From positions 248,001 through 312,000 of the forward strand of contig JAMLIK010000005.1 of the NCBI GenBank assembly GCA_023954195.1: a DNA stretch of 64,000 nt. Direction: 5' to 3'. The notes beneath the pieces were generated by a model. That model saw only the letters and a list, made by a program, of their open reading frames with translations, searched no databases and was not told where the DNA came from. Shown piece after piece: positions 42,097 through 51,681 of the stretch (within the stretch, counting starts at the first letter, position 1; each line of letters begins with the position of its first letter). The DNA is from Xanthobacteraceae bacterium. GTDB lineage: Bacteria; Pseudomonadota; Alphaproteobacteria; Rhizobiales; Xanthobacteraceae. The translations under genes and the position numbers were made by a program.

Positions 42097-42471
42097 TTAT
42101 CCCACCACCTTGATGTAGGTGTCCTTCAGGACGATCTTGCCGGCACGGAAGGTATAGAGATCGCAGCCGAGCCATTCCTGCCGCTCGCCGCTGGTGGTTG
42201 TTGCGCTGCGGTGCCATTCGGTGACGGCGCGGTCGCCGCAGATGTATTCGGCGGTGTGCCGCCACTGGACGTTCGGGCTGCTGGCGAACAGCGCCTCGAA
42301 GAACGCCCGGATTTCCGCCTTGCCCGTATAACTGCGCCCGGAGACATCCGGCCCCTTGGCGTTGCGAAACACGCCGTCGTCGGCGAACGAACCGACGATG
42401 GCATCGACGTCATGCCGCGCGAAAGCATCGCCCACGGCCTTCAATTGTTCCAGCGTCACCTCGGATGACAT
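42097..42471 (-). CDS. SnoaL-like / NTF2-fold protein
   Basis: A 124-residue small cone-shaped NTF2-fold protein: LKAVGDAFARHDVDAIVGSFADDGVFRNAKGP at the start, GKAEIRAFFEALFASSPNVQWRHTAEYICGDRAVTEWHRS in the middle and a sheet ending FRAGKIVLKDTYIKVVG. The family includes isomerases, cyclases and proteins with no activity, so no reaction is assigned. It is divergent from the GST gene across a 205-bp gap in which nothing else was recognised. Confidence 0.82.
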   Translation of the reverse strand: MSSEVTLEQLKAVGDAFARHDVDAIVGSFADDGVFRNAKGPDVSGRSYTGKAEIRAFFEALFASSPNVQWRHTAEYICGDRAVTEWHRSATTTSGERQEWLGCDLYTFRAGKIVLKDTYIKVVG

Positions 42472-42676
42472 GACTTCCTCCCGTCTTGATCCGCGCGGCC
42501 CGTTCGCCCGCCCCGGCTTTCGTCGAAGCCCGATCAGCGTATCATGTCACTTGCGCGAACCGGCCGCCATGCGGCCCACCATCGCGCGTTGCGCCGGTCA
42601 TCACAAAGTCTCCATGTTCGGCGATCATCGTCGGCGCTTTCCTTGATAATCCCGTTCATGATGACAGGCCGGATCC

Positions 42677-43273
42677 ATGATGAAACTCTACTGGTCGCCG
42701 CGCTCGCGCGCCTTCACCACGCTGTGGCTGCTGGAGGAGACCGGACAACCCTACGAGAGGGTGCTGACCGAGATTGCCGCCGGCGCGCAAAAAGCGCCGG
42801 AATATCTGAAGATCAATCCGATGGGCAAGGTGCCGGCCTTGCAGGACGGCGATGTCACCATCGCCGAAACCGCCGCGATCTGCGCCTATGTCGCCGAGCG
42901 CGTGCCGGAGGCGAAGCTGGCGCCGCCGCTCGGCGATCCGCGGCGCGGCAAGTATCTGCAATGGCTGTTCTTCGCGCCGGGCTGCATCGAGCCGGCCATC
43001 CTGCAAGCCTACACCAAGCTCGAAATCCCCACATCGAGCGCCGCTTGGGGCAGCACCGCGCAGGTGTTCGACGTGCTGGAGCAAGCCCTGGACAAGGGAC
43101 CATGGATTCTCGGCGATGATTTTTCCGCCGCCGATATCGCGGTCGGCTCCGGCATGAATTTCGCGATCCGCCTGTTCAAGATGGTTCCGTCACGGCCGAA
43201 TTTCGACCGTTACCTCGACCGCTGCGCCGCGCGGCCCGCCTTCCAACGCGCCGAGACAATCGCAGCGGGGTGA
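42677..43273 (+). CDS. Glutathione S-transferase family protein
   Basis: A 198-residue two-domain GST. The thioredoxin-like N-terminal domain (1-78) has the SPRSRAFTTLWLLEE catalytic-turn region, INPMGKVPALQDGDVTIAETAAICAYVAE with the cis-Pro, and the glutathione-binding ETAAI. The helical C-terminal domain has DDFSAADIAVGSGMNF. The substrate is unknown. It ends 38 bp from the convergent fabI. Confidence 0.9.
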   Translation: MMKLYWSPRSRAFTTLWLLEETGQPYERVLTEIAAGAQKAPEYLKINPMGKVPALQDGDVTIAETAAICAYVAERVPEAKLAPPLGDPRRGKYLQWLFFAPGCIEPAILQAYTKLEIPTSSAAWGSTAQVFDVLEQALDKGPWILGDDFSAADIAVGSGMNFAIRLFKMVPSRPNFDRYLDRCAARPAFQRAETIAAG

Positions 43274-43311
43274 CGCACCGTGACGTCGTCCCCGCGAGCG
43301 CGATGATTGAA

Positions 43312-44109
43312 TTACTCGCCCTTCAACTCGTCCGGATGCGGCATCGAGATGACGTTGTAGCCGGAATCGACGAAGTGAATTTCGCCGGTGACGCCGCCGG
43401 ACAGGTCCGATAGGAAATACAGCGCGGTGCCGCCGAGTTCGTCGAGCGTGACGCCGCGGCCGAGCGGCGAGTGCTTCTGCTGGAACGCGAACATCGCGCG
43501 CGCGTCGCCGATGCCGGCCCCGGCGAGCGTCCGCACCGGACCCGCTGAAATCGCGTTGACGCGGATGCCGGAGCGGCCGAAATCGTTGGCGAGATAGCGC
43601 ACCGAGGCTTCCAGCGCCGCTTTCGCCACGCCCATCACGTTATAGTTCGGCATCACGCGGGTCGCGCCGCCGAAGGTCAGGGTGATGATCGCGCCACCGT
43701 CCGGCATCATCGCCGCCGCGCGCTTGGCGACCTCGGTGAAGGAAAAGCATGAGATTACCATGGTGCGCGAAAAATTGGCGCGGGTGGTGTCGGCGTAGCG
43801 GCCCTTCAATTCGTTCTTGTCGGAGAAGCCGATGGCGTGGACCAGGAAATCCAGCTTGCCCCACTTGGCCTTGAGCGCCTCGAACACCGCGTCGACGCTG
43901 GCGATGTCCTCGACGTCGCATGGCAGGATCAACTCGGCGCCGAGCGATTGCGCCAGCGGCGTCACCCGCTTGCCGAGCGCCTCGCCCTGATAGGTGAAGG
44001 CGAGTTCGGCGCCGTGGGCGCGCAGCGTCCGCGCGATGCCCCAGGCGATCGAGTGATCGTTGGCGACCCCCATGATGAGACCGCGCTTGCCTTGCATCAA
44101 AGGTGTCAT
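43312..44109 (-). CDS. fabI: Enoyl-[acyl-carrier-protein] reductase (NADH)
   Basis: A 265-residue SDR-type reductase completing each round of fatty-acid elongation. It has cofactor text GLIMGVANDHSIAWGIA and catalytic Y156 and K163 in MPNYNVMGVAK. The start at CAT 44107-44109 (MTPLMQGKRG) was chosen over 44121 because GGAG lies 6 bases upstream of it and the catalytic numbering then matches E. coli FabI. It is downstream of fabB in the fabA-fabB-fabI set. Confidence 0.95.
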   Translation of the reverse strand: MTPLMQGKRGLIMGVANDHSIAWGIARTLRAHGAELAFTYQGEALGKRVTPLAQSLGAELILPCDVEDIASVDAVFEALKAKWGKLDFLVHAIGFSDKNELKGRYADTTRANFSRTMVISCFSFTEVAKRAAAMMPDGGAIITLTFGGATRVMPNYNVMGVAKAALEASVRYLANDFGRSGIRVNAISAGPVRTLAGAGIGDARAMFAFQQKHSPLGRGVTLDELGGTALYFLSDLSGGVTGEIHFVDSGYNVISMPHPDELKGE

Positions 44110-44134
44110 CGGATGCTCCATGAATCAGTAGGGG

Positions 44135-44229
44135 GTCATTACCCGCGCAAGCGGGTGATCCAGTATCCACGGATGACGCGATGAAACACGCCGCGGAGGA
44201 CCGGATGCCCCGCCGTCGCGGGGCATGAC
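44135..44229. repeat. GTCAT...ATCCA / GGAT...ATGAC palindromic repeat, copy 3
   Basis: GGTCATTACCCGC-gcaa-GCGGGTGATCCAGTATCC at one side; GGATGCCCCGC-cgtc-GCGGGGCATGACG at the other. It lies in the 145-bp space between fabB and fabI within one transcription unit, mirroring the infB-rbfA copy. Confidence 0.85.
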
Positions 44230-44254
44230 GCCAAGGGTATTCGGATTGAAAATC

Positions 44255-45478
44255 TCACGCATCCAGCCGCTTGAACACCAGCGTCGCGTTGGTGCCGCCG
44301 AAGCCGAACGAATTGGACAGCACGGTGCCGACCTGGGCGTTGTCGATGCGCTTGCGCACGATCGGCATGTCGGCGAATGCCGGATCGAGTTCCTGGATGT
44401 TGGCGCTCTCGCAGATGAAGCCGTTGTTCATCATCAGCAGCGAATAGATCGCCTCCTGCACGCCGGTCGCGCCCAGCGAGTGGCCGGTGAGCGACTTGGT
44501 GGCGGAGATCGGCGGGCACTTGTCCTCGTTCCCGAACACCTTGCGGATCGCCTCGATCTCCGGCGGATCGCCGGCCGGCGTCGAGGTGGCGTGCGGATTG
44601 ATGTAATCCACCGGCCCCGTCACCGTCGCCATCGCCATCCGCATGCAGCGTTCCGCGCCTTCGCCGGACGGCGCCACCATGTCGTAGCCGTCCGAGGTCG
44701 CGCCATAGCCGACGATCTCGCCGTAGATGCGCGCGCCGCGCGCCTTGGCGTGTTCGAGTTCCTCCAGCACCAGCACGCCGGCGCCGCCGGCGATGACGAA
44801 GCCGTCGCGGTTGAGATCGTAGGCGCGCGAGGCGACCGACGGCGTGTCGTTGTATTTCGAGGACATCGCGCCCATGGCGTCGAAGAACACCGACAGCGTC
44901 CAGTCCAGTTCCTCGGAGCCGCCGGCGAAGACGATATCCTGCTTGCCCCACTGGATGGTCTCGTAGGCGTTGCCGATGCAGTGGTTCGAGGTGGCGCAGG
45001 CCGAGGAGATCGAATAATTGACGCCCTTGATCTTGAACCAGGTGGCGAGCGTCGCCGAGGCTGTGGACGACATCGCCTTCGGCACCGCGAACGGGCCGAC
45101 GCGCTTGGGACCCTTGGTGCGGGCGATGTCCGCGCCCTCGACGATGGTGCGAGTCGAGGGGCCGCCGGAGCCCATGATGATGCCGGTGCGGACATTGGAA
45201 ACGTCGGACGGCTCAAGCCCGGAATCGCGGATCGCCTGCTCCATCGCGATGTGATTCCAGACGCCGCCCTGCGCCAGGAACCGCATGGCGCGGCGGTCGA
45301 TCATCCCCTCGGGATCGAGCGTCGGCGCACCCTGCACCTGCGAGCGGAATCCCAGCTCGGCGTATTTCTCGGCGCGGGTGATGCCGGGCTTGGCCTCGAA
45401 CAGGCTCGCCAGCACTTCCTGAGTGTTGTTTCCGATCGATGAGACAATCCCCATCCCGGTGACGACAACTCGTCTCAT
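44255..45478 (-). CDS. fabB: 3-oxoacyl-[acyl-carrier-protein] synthase I
   Basis: A 407-residue condensing enzyme, needed with FabA for unsaturated fatty acids. The thiolase-fold active site has the Cys in [12 protein letters not shown] (about 162), His in [14 protein letters not shown], and Lys/His in [12 protein letters not shown]. The start at CAT 45476-45478 gives [18 protein letters not shown], the family N-terminus. The FabB rather than FabF assignment rests on the fabA neighbour and the overall text. Confidence 0.94.
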   Translation of the reverse strand: MRRVVVTGMGIVSSIGNNTQEVLASLFEAKPGITRAEKYAELGFRSQVQGAPTLDPEGMIDRRAMRFLAQGGVWNHIAMEQAIRDSGLEPSDVSNVRTGIIMGSGGPSTRTIVEGADIARTKGPKRVGPFAVPKAMSSTASATLATWFKIKGVNYSISSACATSNHCIGNAYETIQWGKQDIVFAGGSEELDWTLSVFFDAMGAMSSKYNDTPSVASRAYDLNRDGFVIAGGAGVLVLEELEHAKARGARIYGEIVGYGATSDGYDMVAPSGEGAERCMRMAMATVTGPVDYINPHATSTPAGDPPEIEAIRKVFGNEDKCPPISATKSLTGHSLGATGVQEAIYSLLMMNNGFICESANIQELDPAFADMPIVRKRIDNAQVGTVLSNSFGFGGTNATLVFKRLDA

Positions 45479-45630
45479 ATTTGCCTCGCCTGTCCCTGCG
45501 TTGATCCCCGAAGTCCGCCCCAGCAACATAACGTCGCCATGGCGGGCTGAAAATTGTGATTTACGTCACGCCCACGGTTGACCGGACGCACGCGGCCGTT
45601 GCCGCGATCCAACACCGGATCCGGCGCGGC

Positions 45631-46149
45631 TCAGTCCGTCGCCGCCTGCTTGAACAATCCGACCCGCAAATCCTTGGCGCGATAGATAATCTCGCCATCG
45701 GCGGAAAGCGAGCCGTCGGCGATGCCGAGCCACAACTTCGAACGCATGACCCGCTTGATATCGACGGTGTAGACCACCTTGCTGATGTTCGGCAGCACCT
45801 GGCCCGAGAACTTCAATTCGCCGAGGCCGAGCGCGCGGCCGGGACCGGGGCCGCCGGACCAGCCGAGGAAAAACCCGACCATCTGCCACATCGCGTCGAG
45901 GCCGAGGCAGCCGGGCATCACCGGGTCGCCCTTGAAGTGGCAGCCGAAGAACCAGAGATCGGGCTTCACGTCGAGTTCGGCGCGGACCAGTCCCTTGCCG
46001 TGCTCGCCGCCGGTTTCGGAAATTTCGGTGATGCGATCGAACATCAGCATCGGCGGCAGCGGCAACTGGGCGTTTCCCGGCCCGAACAGTTCCCCGCGAC
46101 CGCAGGCCAGCAGATCCTCGTAATCATAACTGCCGCGCTTGTCCTGCAT
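45631..46149 (-). CDS. fabA: 3-hydroxydecanoyl-[acyl-carrier-protein] dehydratase
   Basis: A 172-residue hotdog-fold dehydratase/isomerase that introduces the cis double bond at the C10 stage. Active-site H71 is in [19 protein letters not shown], with D85 from the partner subunit. The length is as in E. coli FabA. The start at CAT 46147-46149 gives [14 protein letters not shown]. First gene of the fabA-fabB-fabI unit, divergent from irr across 228 bp. Confidence 0.96.
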   Translation of the reverse strand: MQDKRGSYDYEDLLACGRGELFGPGNAQLPLPPMLMFDRITEISETGGEHGKGLVRAELDVKPDLWFFGCHFKGDPVMPGCLGLDAMWQMVGFFLGWSGGPGPGRALGLGELKFSGQVLPNISKVVYTVDIKRVMRSKLWLGIADGSLSADGEIIYRAKDLRVGLFKQAATD

Positions 46150-46303
46150 CTCGCTTGTGCCTTTCGCCGTGAGAATGATCGATGATGATCGACAGCTCCG
46201 CACCCAATCCGACTGACGGACCGAGTCGCTCTCTAACACGGGCTTTCAGGCCGGCAAAGCGGGTCGCGGCACATCGGATCGCGAGGCGCTAGTTGCGAAA
46301 AGC

Positions 46304-46332
46304 TTGCATCTAATGGCCGGACTCCCTATACT
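46304..46332 (+). promoter_or_regulatory. Promoter of irr
   Basis: TTGCAT (46304-46309), a 17-bp spacer and TATACT (46327-46332) form one of the best sigma-70-type promoters in the window, with a start near 46339. An ATG at 46337 opens a 6-codon frame (MNSFPR) ending at 46357, just before the irr coding region; whether it is translated is unknown. Confidence 0.6.
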
Positions 46333-46377
46333 CACGATGAACAGTTTCCCGCGTTGAATGTCGGATCGGGTGCCGAA

Positions 46378-46890
46378 GTGAATCTGTACAATAAATCAGG
46401 GGCGTTTGCTGACGGTGACACGGTTGCGATCGACCCGGTCGAGCCGGCGCTCGTTCCCGGCCGTCATCCGGCGCTGACCGGGTGCCCGTGGCACGACGTC
46501 AACGAAATGCTGCAATCGGTCGGCTTGCGCCCGACCCGGCAGCGCATGGCGCTCGGCTGGCTGTTGTTCGGCAAGGGCGACCGCCACCTCACCGCGGAAA
46601 TGCTCTACGAGGAAGCCACCCACGCCAAGGTGCCGGTGTCGCTGGCGACCGTCTACAACACCCTCAACCAGCTCACCGACGCCGGCCTGCTGCGCCAGGT
46701 CAGCGTCGACGGCACCAAGACCTACTTCGACACCAATATCTCGGCGCACCATCATTTCTATCTTGAGAACAGCCACGAGCTGGTGGACATCCACAACTCA
46801 AACCTGATGCTGCAAAAGATGCCCGAGGTCCCGGAAGGCTACGAGATCAGCCGCGTCGACATGGTGGTGCGGCTGCGCAAGAAGCGCTGA
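46378..46890 (+). CDS. irr: Iron response regulator Irr (Fur family)
   Basis: A Fur-family regulator (170 residues from GTG 46378) that controls heme and iron genes in Rhizobiales and is destabilised by heme. The heme regulatory motif GCPWHD (about residues 34-39) and the second heme site HHHFYLENSHELVD are both present, along with the winged helix LRPTRQRMALGWLLF...SLATVYNTLNQLTDAGLLRQV. No ATG fits: GTG 46378 is favoured, TTG 46354 is the alternative, and neither has a clear ribosome site. It is divergent from fabA. Confidence 0.95.
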   Translation: MNLYNKSGAFADGDTVAIDPVEPALVPGRHPALTGCPWHDVNEMLQSVGLRPTRQRMALGWLLFGKGDRHLTAEMLYEEATHAKVPVSLATVYNTLNQLTDAGLLRQVSVDGTKTYFDTNISAHHHFYLENSHELVDIHNSNLMLQKMPEVPEGYEISRVDMVVRLRKKR

Positions 46891-46951
46891 AGGCTGCACC
46901 TGTAGCTTACTGATACAGGGCTACGGATCACGGATTTCCCAACACGAAAAC

Positions 46952-47087
46952 CGTCGTCCCCGCGCAGGCGGGGACCTATAACCCCTGACGATTGTAGTCA
47001 GTGCACGGGTCCGCCAAAGCAGGGATGACAAACGTCACCTGCATCATGAGCGACACGGCGTATGGGCCCCGCCTGCGCGGGGGCGAC
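46952..47087. repeat. GTCGTCCCCGC palindromic repeat, copy 3
   Basis: CGTCGTCCCCGC-gca-GGCGGGGACCTATAACCCC at the left; GCGTATGGGCCCCGCC-tgc-GCGGGGGCGAC at the right. It fills the gap between convergent irr and the SH3-domain gene and resembles the trmB junction copy. Confidence 0.85.
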
Positions 47088-47101
47088 CCGAAACCCGCTG
47101 C

Positions 47102-47617
47102 TCAGTTCACCTTTTCGTCGGCATAGACGCCCCACAGCCGCGGCTGCTCGATCCAGCCGTCAAAACCTTCGCCGCTGACATGGCACCAGCCGTTGTTGCA
47201 GCGCTTGACCTGCGCCACCACCCCGGCCTGCAAGCGGGCCACGACCGCGCTCTTGGCGTCGGGGCTGTCGCGGAGCGGGGCCAGATCGTCCTTGGACTTC
47301 ATCGTCACCACCGCGGTGCGGCGGCCCGACAGCAGCGAATGATAGACCCAGCCCTCGGCGCCTTCGGAATCGCGCACCCGCCGCCAGTTCTCGAACTCGG
47401 CGGTGATTTCCACCGGCAGGCCGGACTTGGTGTAGATCCAGCTCACATCATTGTCCTTGGTAGGGCCGAGCCGGACGTTGACGTGGTCGGACTTCAGGCT
47501 GACATAGCGCGGAATCGGCAAGCCGCTCGCCGAACCCACCGCGGCGGCGGTCGCCGCGCCTCCCGCCATCAGCCACGCTCCGCCCGCCACCAACGCCACA
47601 ACGCCCTTCAACGCCAT
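47102..47617 (-). CDS. Secreted bacterial SH3-domain protein
   Basis: A 171-residue exported protein. The signal peptide is about residues 1-27 (LVAGGAWLMAGGAATAAA). Two SH3b-like modules follow: one from about 40 (YVSLKSDHVNVRLGPTKDNDVSWIYTKSGLPVEI) and one from about 105 (APLRDSPDAKSAVVARLQAGVVAQVKRCNNGWCHV). The start at CAT 47615-47617 is preferred to a TTG one codon upstream because AAGGGG lies 7 bases before it. The family is often linked to cell-wall binding; the role is not established. Confidence 0.87.
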   Translation of the reverse strand: MALKGVVALVAGGAWLMAGGAATAAAVGSASGLPIPRYVSLKSDHVNVRLGPTKDNDVSWIYTKSGLPVEITAEFENWRRVRDSEGAEGWVYHSLLSGRRTAVVTMKSKDDLAPLRDSPDAKSAVVARLQAGVVAQVKRCNNGWCHVSGEGFDGWIEQPRLWGVYADEKVN

Positions 47618-47929
47618 CAACCTGCCCCTTAACGCTACGCAACATCACTGGCCCGGCCACGCACCCCCGTGCGCGGCCCGGTCGCGGCCTGATCCGGACA
47701 TCGGCGGGTTCTTGTGTTGCCCCCGCCTTCTGCTAGAGAGGGTCCGACGCCAGCCCTCCGGCGCGCGCCTCGGCGCGCCCGACGGGCTGTCGCGAATACC
47801 GTGGACATCCGAACTCAGTGCGGCAGCCGCAGTTTCGAACACCCCGGTTAATGAGGACTGAACAGGCGCGGCCGAGGCCCGAAGTTCGCACGGGATAACA
47901 TCGACCTCGCGGCGGCGGGAGGACAGATC
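47618..47929. other. 312-bp divergent intergenic region
   Basis: Upstream region shared by the SH3 gene (leftward) and the hydroxyacid dehydrogenase gene (rightward). A weak rightward promoter candidate is TTGTGT (47712-47717) with TAGAGA (47734-47739), spacer 16. No RNA gene, repeat family member or convincing reading frame was recognised. Confidence 0.4.
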
Positions 47930-48931
47930 ATGGCGGCCAAAAAGAAACCTCTTGTCGTGGTCACCCGCACGCTACCCGATTCGATCGAGACGCGGATGCG
48001 CGAGCTGTTCGACGCCCGCCTCAATCTCGACGACCGCGCCTTGAGCCAGGACGAACTGGCGGAGGCGATGCGCACCGCCGACGTGCTGGTCCCGACCGTC
48101 ACCGACGACATTACCGCCGAGATGATTAATCAGGCCGGGCCGCAACTGAAACTGATCGCGCAGTTCGGCAACGGCGTCGACAATATCGACGTCGAGGCCG
48201 CCCATGCGCGCGGCATCACCGTCACCAACACCCCGCGCGTCCTCACCGAGGACACCGCCGACATGACCATGGCGCTGATTCTCGCGGTGCCGCGCCGCAT
48301 GATCGAGGGCGCCAGCATCCTGCCCGCGGGCCAGGACTGGCCCGGCTGGTCACCGACCTGGATGCTGGGCCGGCGACTCGGCGGCAAGCGACTCGGCATC
48401 ATCGGCATGGGCCGCATCGGCCAGGCGGTGGCGCGGCGCGCCCGAGCCTTCGGCTTGCAGATCCACTATCACAACCGCAAGCCGGTGGCGCCGAAGATCG
48501 CCGACGAACTCGGCGCCACCTACTGGGATTCGCTCGACCAGATGCTGGCGCGGATGGACATCATCTCCATCAACTGCCCGCACACGCCCGCGACATTTCA
48601 TCTGTTGTCGGCGCGGCGGCTGAAGCTGATTCGCAAGGACGCCTATATCGTCAACACCGCGCGCGGCACGGTGATCGACGAGGACACCATGACCCGGCTG
48701 ATCGAAGCCGGCGAGATCGCCGGCGCCGGCCTCGACGTTTACGAGCACGAGCCGGCCGTCAATCCCAAGCTGATCCGCCTCGCCCGCGCCGGCCGCGTGG
48801 TGCTGCTGCCGCACATGGGCTCGGCCACCATCGAGGGCCGCGTCGAGATGGGCGAGAAGGTCATCATCAACATCCGCGCCTTCCTCGACGCCCACAAGCC
48901 GCCGGACCGCATCCTGCCCAGCATGATTTGA
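47930..48931 (+). CDS. D-isomer-specific 2-hydroxyacid dehydrogenase (glyoxylate/hydroxypyruvate reductase-like)
   Basis: A 333-residue NAD(P)-dependent dehydrogenase. The nucleotide-binding motif is GKRLGIIGMGRIGQAVARR (about 152-170). The catalytic residues are Arg in NTARGTVIDE, Glu in YEHEPAVNP and His in LLPHMGSAT. The order and spacing match glyoxylate/hydroxypyruvate reductases, but related enzymes act on other 2-hydroxyacids. It ends 28 bp from convergent hemW. Confidence 0.92.
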   Translation: MAAKKKPLVVVTRTLPDSIETRMRELFDARLNLDDRALSQDELAEAMRTADVLVPTVTDDITAEMINQAGPQLKLIAQFGNGVDNIDVEAAHARGITVTNTPRVLTEDTADMTMALILAVPRRMIEGASILPAGQDWPGWSPTWMLGRRLGGKRLGIIGMGRIGQAVARRARAFGLQIHYHNRKPVAPKIADELGATYWDSLDQMLARMDIISINCPHTPATFHLLSARRLKLIRKDAYIVNTARGTVIDEDTMTRLIEAGEIAGAGLDVYEHEPAVNPKLIRLARAGRVVLLPHMGSATIEGRVEMGEKVIINIRAFLDAHKPPDRILPSMI

Positions 48932-48959
48932 GGGAACGCGATGGCGCCGGGAAAATCCG

Positions 48960-50120
48960 TCAGGCCGCGAGATCGGCGACCACGGCGTCGAGCAGCGGGA
49001 AGCCGGCCTGGGTAACGCGCAGCCGTCCGGCGGGATCGACCATGATCGCGCCTTCCTCGCGCAGCATCGCGATGCGCGCGGCGTCGAGTTCGCGGCCTGA
49101 CAGCGCGGCGTAGCGCCGGGGATCGATGCCCTCGGCGAGCCGCAGCCCCATCAGCAGGAATTCGTCGGCGCGTTCCTCGCGGTTGAGGCTGTCGTCGGTG
49201 ACGATGCCGTGGCCGTTGGCCTCGACCCGCATCAGCCACGATTCCGGCCGCTTCTCGGTGGCGAGCGCGTGGCGCACGCCATCGATGTCGAGCCGGCCAT
49301 GCGCGCCGGGACCGATGCCGGCATATTCGTGGCCGCGCCAGTAGATCAGGTTATGCCGACACTCCGCGCCCGGCCGGGCGTGATTGGAAATCTCGTAGGC
49401 CGGCAGGCCGTATCTGGCGCAGACCTCCTGCGTGACGTCGTAAAGCGCGCGCGCGGTCGCTTCATCGGGTGTCGCCAGCTTGCCGGCGGCGTGCAGGCCG
49501 AAGAACGGCGTGCCCTCCTCGATAGTCAGTTGATAGAGCGACAGGTGCTCGGCCGCCTCCTTGATCGCGAACGTCAGTTCGTCGGTCCAGGCCCGCGGCG
49601 TCTGCTCCGGCCGCGCATAAATCAGGTCGAAGGAATAACGCTCGAACGCCGAACGCGCGATCGCGACCGCATCCAGCGCCTCGCGCGCGGTGTGCAGCCG
49701 GCCCAGCATCTTCAGCGAGGCGTCGTCGAGCGCCTGCACGCCGAGCGAGACGCGGTTGACGCCGGCGGCGCGATAGCCGTGAAAGCGGGTGGCGTCGACG
49801 CTGGTGGGATTGGCCTCCAGCGTCACCTCGGCGGTGGGTGAAATCGACCAGTTGCGGCCGATGGCGTCGAGAATGCCGCCGATGGTTTGCGGCTGCATCA
49901 GCGAGGGCGTGCCGCCGCCGAAGAAGATCGACGACACCTCGCGGCCGGGCGCGCGCGCCGCCATCGCCGCGATTTCCCGCGCAAACGCCGCGACGTAGCG
50001 CGGCTCGTCGATCGGCGCGTGGCGGACGTGGCTGTTGAAGTCGCAGTAAGGACACTTCGACAGGCAGAACGGCCAATGGATGTAAACGCCGAAAGCGTCG
50101 TTGGCGTCAGCGCGGCTCAA
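48960..50120 (-). CDS. hemW: Radical SAM heme chaperone HemW
   Basis: A 386-residue HemN-like protein. The cluster motif is [13 protein letters not shown] (C19, C23, C26), preceded by [19 protein letters not shown] and [10 protein letters not shown] follow, and the C-terminal HemN domain is at about 300-375. The lack of the longer HemN N-terminus and the position behind rdgB indicate HemW, which binds heme and helps insert it into respiratory enzymes, rather than true coproporphyrinogen oxidase. It overlaps rdgB by 14 bp. Confidence 0.92.
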   Translation of the reverse strand: MSRADANDAFGVYIHWPFCLSKCPYCDFNSHVRHAPIDEPRYVAAFAREIAAMAARAPGREVSSIFFGGGTPSLMQPQTIGGILDAIGRNWSISPTAEVTLEANPTSVDATRFHGYRAAGVNRVSLGVQALDDASLKMLGRLHTAREALDAVAIARSAFERYSFDLIYARPEQTPRAWTDELTFAIKEAAEHLSLYQLTIEEGTPFFGLHAAGKLATPDEATARALYDVTQEVCARYGLPAYEISNHARPGAECRHNLIYWRGHEYAGIGPGAHGRLDIDGVRHALATEKRPESWLMRVEANGHGIVTDDSLNREERADEFLLMGLRLAEGIDPRRYAALSGRELDAARIAMLREEGAIMVDPAGRLRVTQAGFPLLDAVVADLAA

Positions 50121-50742
50121 GGCAGATCTCCGCGAGTTTGACGAAGGCGCGGGCGCGATGCGACAGCCCGAGGCCGAGCGGCGGCAACCCGTGCTTCTCG
50201 ATCGCGGTCATTTCGCCGAAGGTGCGCTGATGGCCCTCCGGCAGGAAGGCCGGATCGTAGCCGAAGCCGGCGGTGCCGCGCGGCGGCCACACCAGCGTGC
50301 CCTCGACGCGCGCCTCGACTTCCTCGACATGGCCGTCGGGCCAGGCCACGCACAGCGCCGAGACGAAATGCGCGCCGCGCTTGTCCGGCGCGGTGGCGCC
50401 GCGTTCCTGCAACAGCCGCTCGATCCGGGTCATGGCCGCGACAAAATCCTTCGACGGTCCGGCCCAGCGCGCCGAATGGATGCCGGGCGCGCCGTCGAGC
50501 GCATCGACACAGAGCCCGGAATCGTCGGCGAAGGCCGGCAGCCCCGAGGCTTGCGCGGCGGCGACCGCCTTGATGCGCGCATTGGCCTGAAATGTGTCGC
50601 CGGTTTCCTCCGGCTCAATGAACCCGAGTTCGCCGGCCGACACCGCCGCGATGCCGTAAGGCGCCAGCAGTTCACGCATCTCGACAAGCTTGCCGGGATT
50701 GTGGGTCGCGATCACGAGTTGGCCGGTGATTCGCCGGTGCAT
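50107..50742 (-). CDS. rdgB: dITP/XTP pyrophosphatase (RdgB/HAM1)
   Basis: A 211-residue house-cleaning enzyme that hydrolyses non-canonical purine triphosphates (ITP, dITP, XTP). Signatures: [17 protein letters not shown] (about 9-25), [25 protein letters not shown] and [15 protein letters not shown]. An AGGA ribosome site supports the start. Middle gene of the rph-rdgB-hemW reverse-strand unit. Confidence 0.96.
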   Translation of the reverse strand: MHRRITGQLVIATHNPGKLVEMRELLAPYGIAAVSAGELGFIEPEETGDTFQANARIKAVAAAQASGLPAFADDSGLCVDALDGAPGIHSARWAGPSKDFVAAMTRIERLLQERGATAPDKRGAHFVSALCVAWPDGHVEEVEARVEGTLVWPPRGTAGFGYDPAFLPEGHQRTFGEMTAIEKHGLPPLGLGLSHRARAFVKLAEICLEPR

Positions 50743-50789
50743 TCTGTCATCCTACGTCAATGCCGGCTTCGAAACCACGCGCGACGAGC

Positions 50790-51512
50790 TTACGCGACCG
50801 CCATCTTTTGCAAGTCCACCAGTCGCGCCACGCCCTTGCGGGCCAGCGCCATCAGCGCCAGGAATTCGTCCTGCGAGAACGGCGTCTTTTCGGCCGTGCC
50901 CTGCACCTCGACGATGCGGCCGTCGCCGGTCATGACGAAATTGGCGTCGGTCTCGGCCTCGGAATCCTCGGCATAGTCGAGATCGAGCACCGGGGTGCCG
51001 TTGTAGATGCCGCAGGAGATCGCGGCGACGTTGTCGCGCAGCACGTTGCCGCCGCCGTTCTTGAACATGTTGCGGGCCTTCATCCAGCCGATGCAGTCGG
51101 CGAGCGCGACCCAGGCGCCGGTGATCGAGGCGGTGCGGGTGCCGCCGTCGGCTTGCAGCACGTCGCAATCGACGGTGATCTGCCGCTCGCCCAGCGCTTC
51201 GAGGTCGAGGGTGGCGCGCAGCGAGCGGCCGATCAGGCGCTGGATTTCCACGGTGCGGCCGTTCTGCTTGCCGGCGGAGGCCTCGCGGCGGGTGCGTTCC
51301 AGCGTGGCGCGCGGCAACATGCCGTATTCGGCGGTGACCCAGCCCCGGCCCTGGCCCTTGAGCCACGGCGGCAGCCGCTCCTCAAGCGTCGCGGTCACCA
51401 GCACGTGGGTATCGCCGAATTTCACCAGGCACGAGCCCTCGGCGTATTTGACCACGCCGCGTTCCAATGTGACCGGCCGCAACTCATCCGGCGCGCGACG
51501 GCTGGGCCGCAT
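50790..51512 (-). CDS. rph: Ribonuclease PH
   Basis: A 240-residue phosphorolytic exoribonuclease that trims tRNA 3' ends. Diagnostic text: [52 protein letters not shown] and [26 protein letters not shown]. The length is normal. It is divergent from hrcA across 169 bp, the conserved arrangement in Rhizobiales. Confidence 0.97.
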   Translation of the reverse strand: MRPSRRAPDELRPVTLERGVVKYAEGSCLVKFGDTHVLVTATLEERLPPWLKGQGRGWVTAEYGMLPRATLERTRREASAGKQNGRTVEIQRLIGRSLRATLDLEALGERQITVDCDVLQADGGTRTASITGAWVALADCIGWMKARNMFKNGGGNVLRDNVAAISCGIYNGTPVLDLDYAEDSEAETDANFVMTGDGRIVEVQGTAEKTPFSQDEFLALMALARKGVARLVDLQKMAVA

Positions 51513-51681
51513 GGCAATTCTCCTGCAAATCGAGGGAAGGGTGTGGTCTCGGCGCTGCTTTTAGGTGGCGCGGGCGGCAGGGGCAAGGTTTTTGGGCGGG
51601 CCACCGCCCCGGATGCGATCCCGGCTTGTATCCGGAGCCCAAGATGGACAAATTAAGCCCCGACAATTTAAGGAGTTAACC

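Noticed and set aside
51513-51681. CIRCE element upstream of hrcA
   Set aside because: No TTAGCACTC/GAGTGCTAA inverted repeat could be found in the 169-bp rph-hrcA gap.
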